From Chondrus crispus (Eukaryota > Rhodophyta > Florideophyceae > Gigartinales > Gigartinaceae): a DNA stretch of 64,000 bases. Of the stretch, positions 62,634 to 64,000 are shown piece after piece. The DNA is taken from the NCBI RefSeq assembly GCF_000350225.1, contig NW_005178869.1, forward strand, positions 227,778 through 291,777. The letters are read 5' to 3'. A program made the translations under genes and the position numbers. The notes beneath the pieces are model-generated. The model was not told where the DNA came from. It saw nothing but the letters and a program-made list of their open reading frames with translations, and did no database searches. How positions within the stretch are numbered: the stretch's first letter is position 1; each line of letters opens with the position of its first letter.

Positions 62634-63984
62634 ATGCGCAGTCCCCTAACTATTCAAAAGAAACAACTCATTATAGCTGAGCATAATCGCAGGTGTGAAA
62701 AAACGAGAACAGCAGCGAAACATCGCTCGCCCTATGGGCGAAATCACAATTTCGCCCCCAGAAAGCCCCTAACCAAATCAAAATTTCGAGGTTGCTCTCC
62801 GCAAAATCAAAATAACCCAGCCTGCGTCCCACTGTACGAACTAAGTTGAAAGCTCTACGCCTCTCCACGGCACCCAGACTCGAATTAGGACTGCAAAATT
62901 GGTCGTGTGACGAAGTTGCCAACGGGGTGCAAGTGAATAGTGTTATTCTCCGACATCAGGCAGAGCGGCTTCAAGTGGAAGGAAACAGGTACCACCCAGC
63001 CGACCAACAGCTCACGCTCAAGTTCTCCAAAGGCTGGCTCGACAGATTCCAAAAAGGACATGGGCTCAAGTTCCGACGTGTTCATGGGGAAGGACTGAGT
63101 GCTGATAGTGCCGAAATCGCTACAGCTCTACCTGAAATCGGGTCGCAGGTGTCCAAGTAAAAGAGTAAAAACGTTTGGAATGCTGACGAATTCGGATTAT
63201 TTTATAGGCAGCCGCCAGGTTGGTCCTTGTCACGAAAGTAACATTCCGGCTTTAAGAGGGACAAGATGCGCATCACGTTCCTAGGATGCTGTAACTCGGA
63301 TGGCATGGAGAAATATCCCCATATGATAATTGGCTATTCCCTACGTCCTCGTCCGTTTGAAGGGAAGTATGGACACGAAGTAGGATTTGACTACCACGCG
63401 AATAAAAAGGCGTGGATGACTAGGAAATTGTTTTTTGCTTGGTTGGAAAGGTTTGATCTATACATTTCGCGTACAAATGGACGAAAAGTTATATTGTTTA
63501 TTGATAACTGTTCAGCGCATGGATTGGAAGAGGTATTACCAGAACTCCAAAATGTTGAGATCAGGTTCCTGCCACCAAATACGACCAGCCAGCTGCAGCC
63601 TTTGGATGGTGGCGTGATTGCTACTGCCAACGCAAAGTTTAGGCCTCGGTTACTTTTCAGAGTGTTTGAGAACATGGATTCTGGGAAAACGTCTATCTAC
63701 AGTATCGATATTAGTTACAGCAATGCGGTGGGTGAAAGAGGAACGGGAAATGTTGCCCGAGAGTTGCATCGACAACTCGTTTGAGCACTGCTTTGGAAGG
63801 GATGCAAATATGGATGTGATTCAGCCACACAACGTTGAAAGGGATGTGCCGGAACAAATGTTCCAAGATCTCCATCAGCATGGAATTAATTTGGAGAGAG
63901 TGGCAATTAACAGGCTACTCAAACCGACTGATGAGGGCGATGTTATTGGGGCAGTTACTGTTGAACACCAAGGGCTTTTTCATT
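62634..63984 (+). pseudogene. Pogo/Tigger-type transposase, runs off the window
   Basis: An ATG at 62634 starts a psq-type HTH (SPLTIQKKQLIIAEHNRRCE). After a shift, 62846-63160 encodes the CENP-B-type second HTH (RYHPADQQLTLKFSKGWLDR, FQKGHGLKFRRVHGE). Following two in-frame stops the DDE_1 core has WNADEFGLFY (Asp, 63185), LFIDNCSAHG (Asp, 63503) and QLQPLDGGV (third Asp, 63605), which gives DDD. The frame ends at 63784, and related sequence (shifted) continues to the window edge. The core is well preserved between 63266 and 63784, so inactivation may be recent. TIRs were not resolved. Confidence 0.75.
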
Positions 63985-64000
63985 GCAGGTTTAGTGCGTC

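Noticed and set aside
1..63984. CRISPR arrays, bacterial operons, rRNA and tRNA genes
   Set aside because: No regularly spaced repeat array, no ribosome-binding-site-linked gene runs and no clear rRNA or tRNA were seen. The only tRNA-like match is the primer-binding site of the young Copia element.

Overview
This is a eukaryotic nuclear window dominated by transposable elements. It has one spliced gene with GT..AG borders, long intron-free secreted-protein genes, LTR retrotransposons of both the Ty3 and Ty1/copia orders, and several eukaryotic DNA-transposon superfamilies. The host-type genes (an SLC35/TPT-like transporter and animal-type haem peroxidases) among dense LTR elements would fit a florideophyte red alga such as Chondrus. 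That is inference from gene content; no rRNA or organelle marker was seen.

Layout. 0-2.7 kb: an unrecognised ORF, then two short pogo-superfamily DNA elements with TA target duplications. 2.7-4.2 kb: a two-exon drug/metabolite-type (TPT) transporter on the minus strand. 4.39-11.45 kb: a complete Ty3-order LTR retrotransposon (332/331-bp LTRs, 5-bp target duplication CTCCA) inserted about 225 bp upstream of that gene. Between integrase and 3' LTR it carries an antisense gene whose product opens with a near-copy of the histone H3 tail. 11.5-15 kb: a low-complexity coiled-coil ORF between direct repeats. 15.1-17.9 kb: a secreted animal-type haem peroxidase. 18.37-22.23 kb: a DNA transposon with CCCTAG ends, coding for a piggyBac-like transposase with a YqaJ/lambda-exonuclease-like nuclease inside it. 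22.4-22.8 kb: a third pogo relic. 23.7-26.7 kb: a second, 3'-truncated copy of the peroxidase block, cut by a Copia remnant.

27-48 kb is a graveyard of mostly Copia-order LTR elements. One is young (32881-37473; 93-bp LTRs differing at one base, target duplication GCCCT, half-tRNA-type primer site). Another (43289-48121) has no visible reverse transcriptase. 49-64 kb holds a MULE relic, a second degraded piggyBac/YqaJ transposase, long inverted repeats, clustered palindromes, a DDE_4/Harbinger-like transposase relic, and a pogo/Tigger transposase running off the window end.

The two strongest candidates for something undescribed are (1) the piggyBac-type DDE transposase carrying a PD-(D/E)XK nuclease domain, seen in two diverged copies; and (2) the antisense retrotransposon gene with an H3-tail mimic that keeps K4/K14/K18/K23 but has lost K9 and K27. 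A third theme is the recurrence of 40-55-bp near-perfect palindromes with unrelated arms, several inside transposon reading frames.
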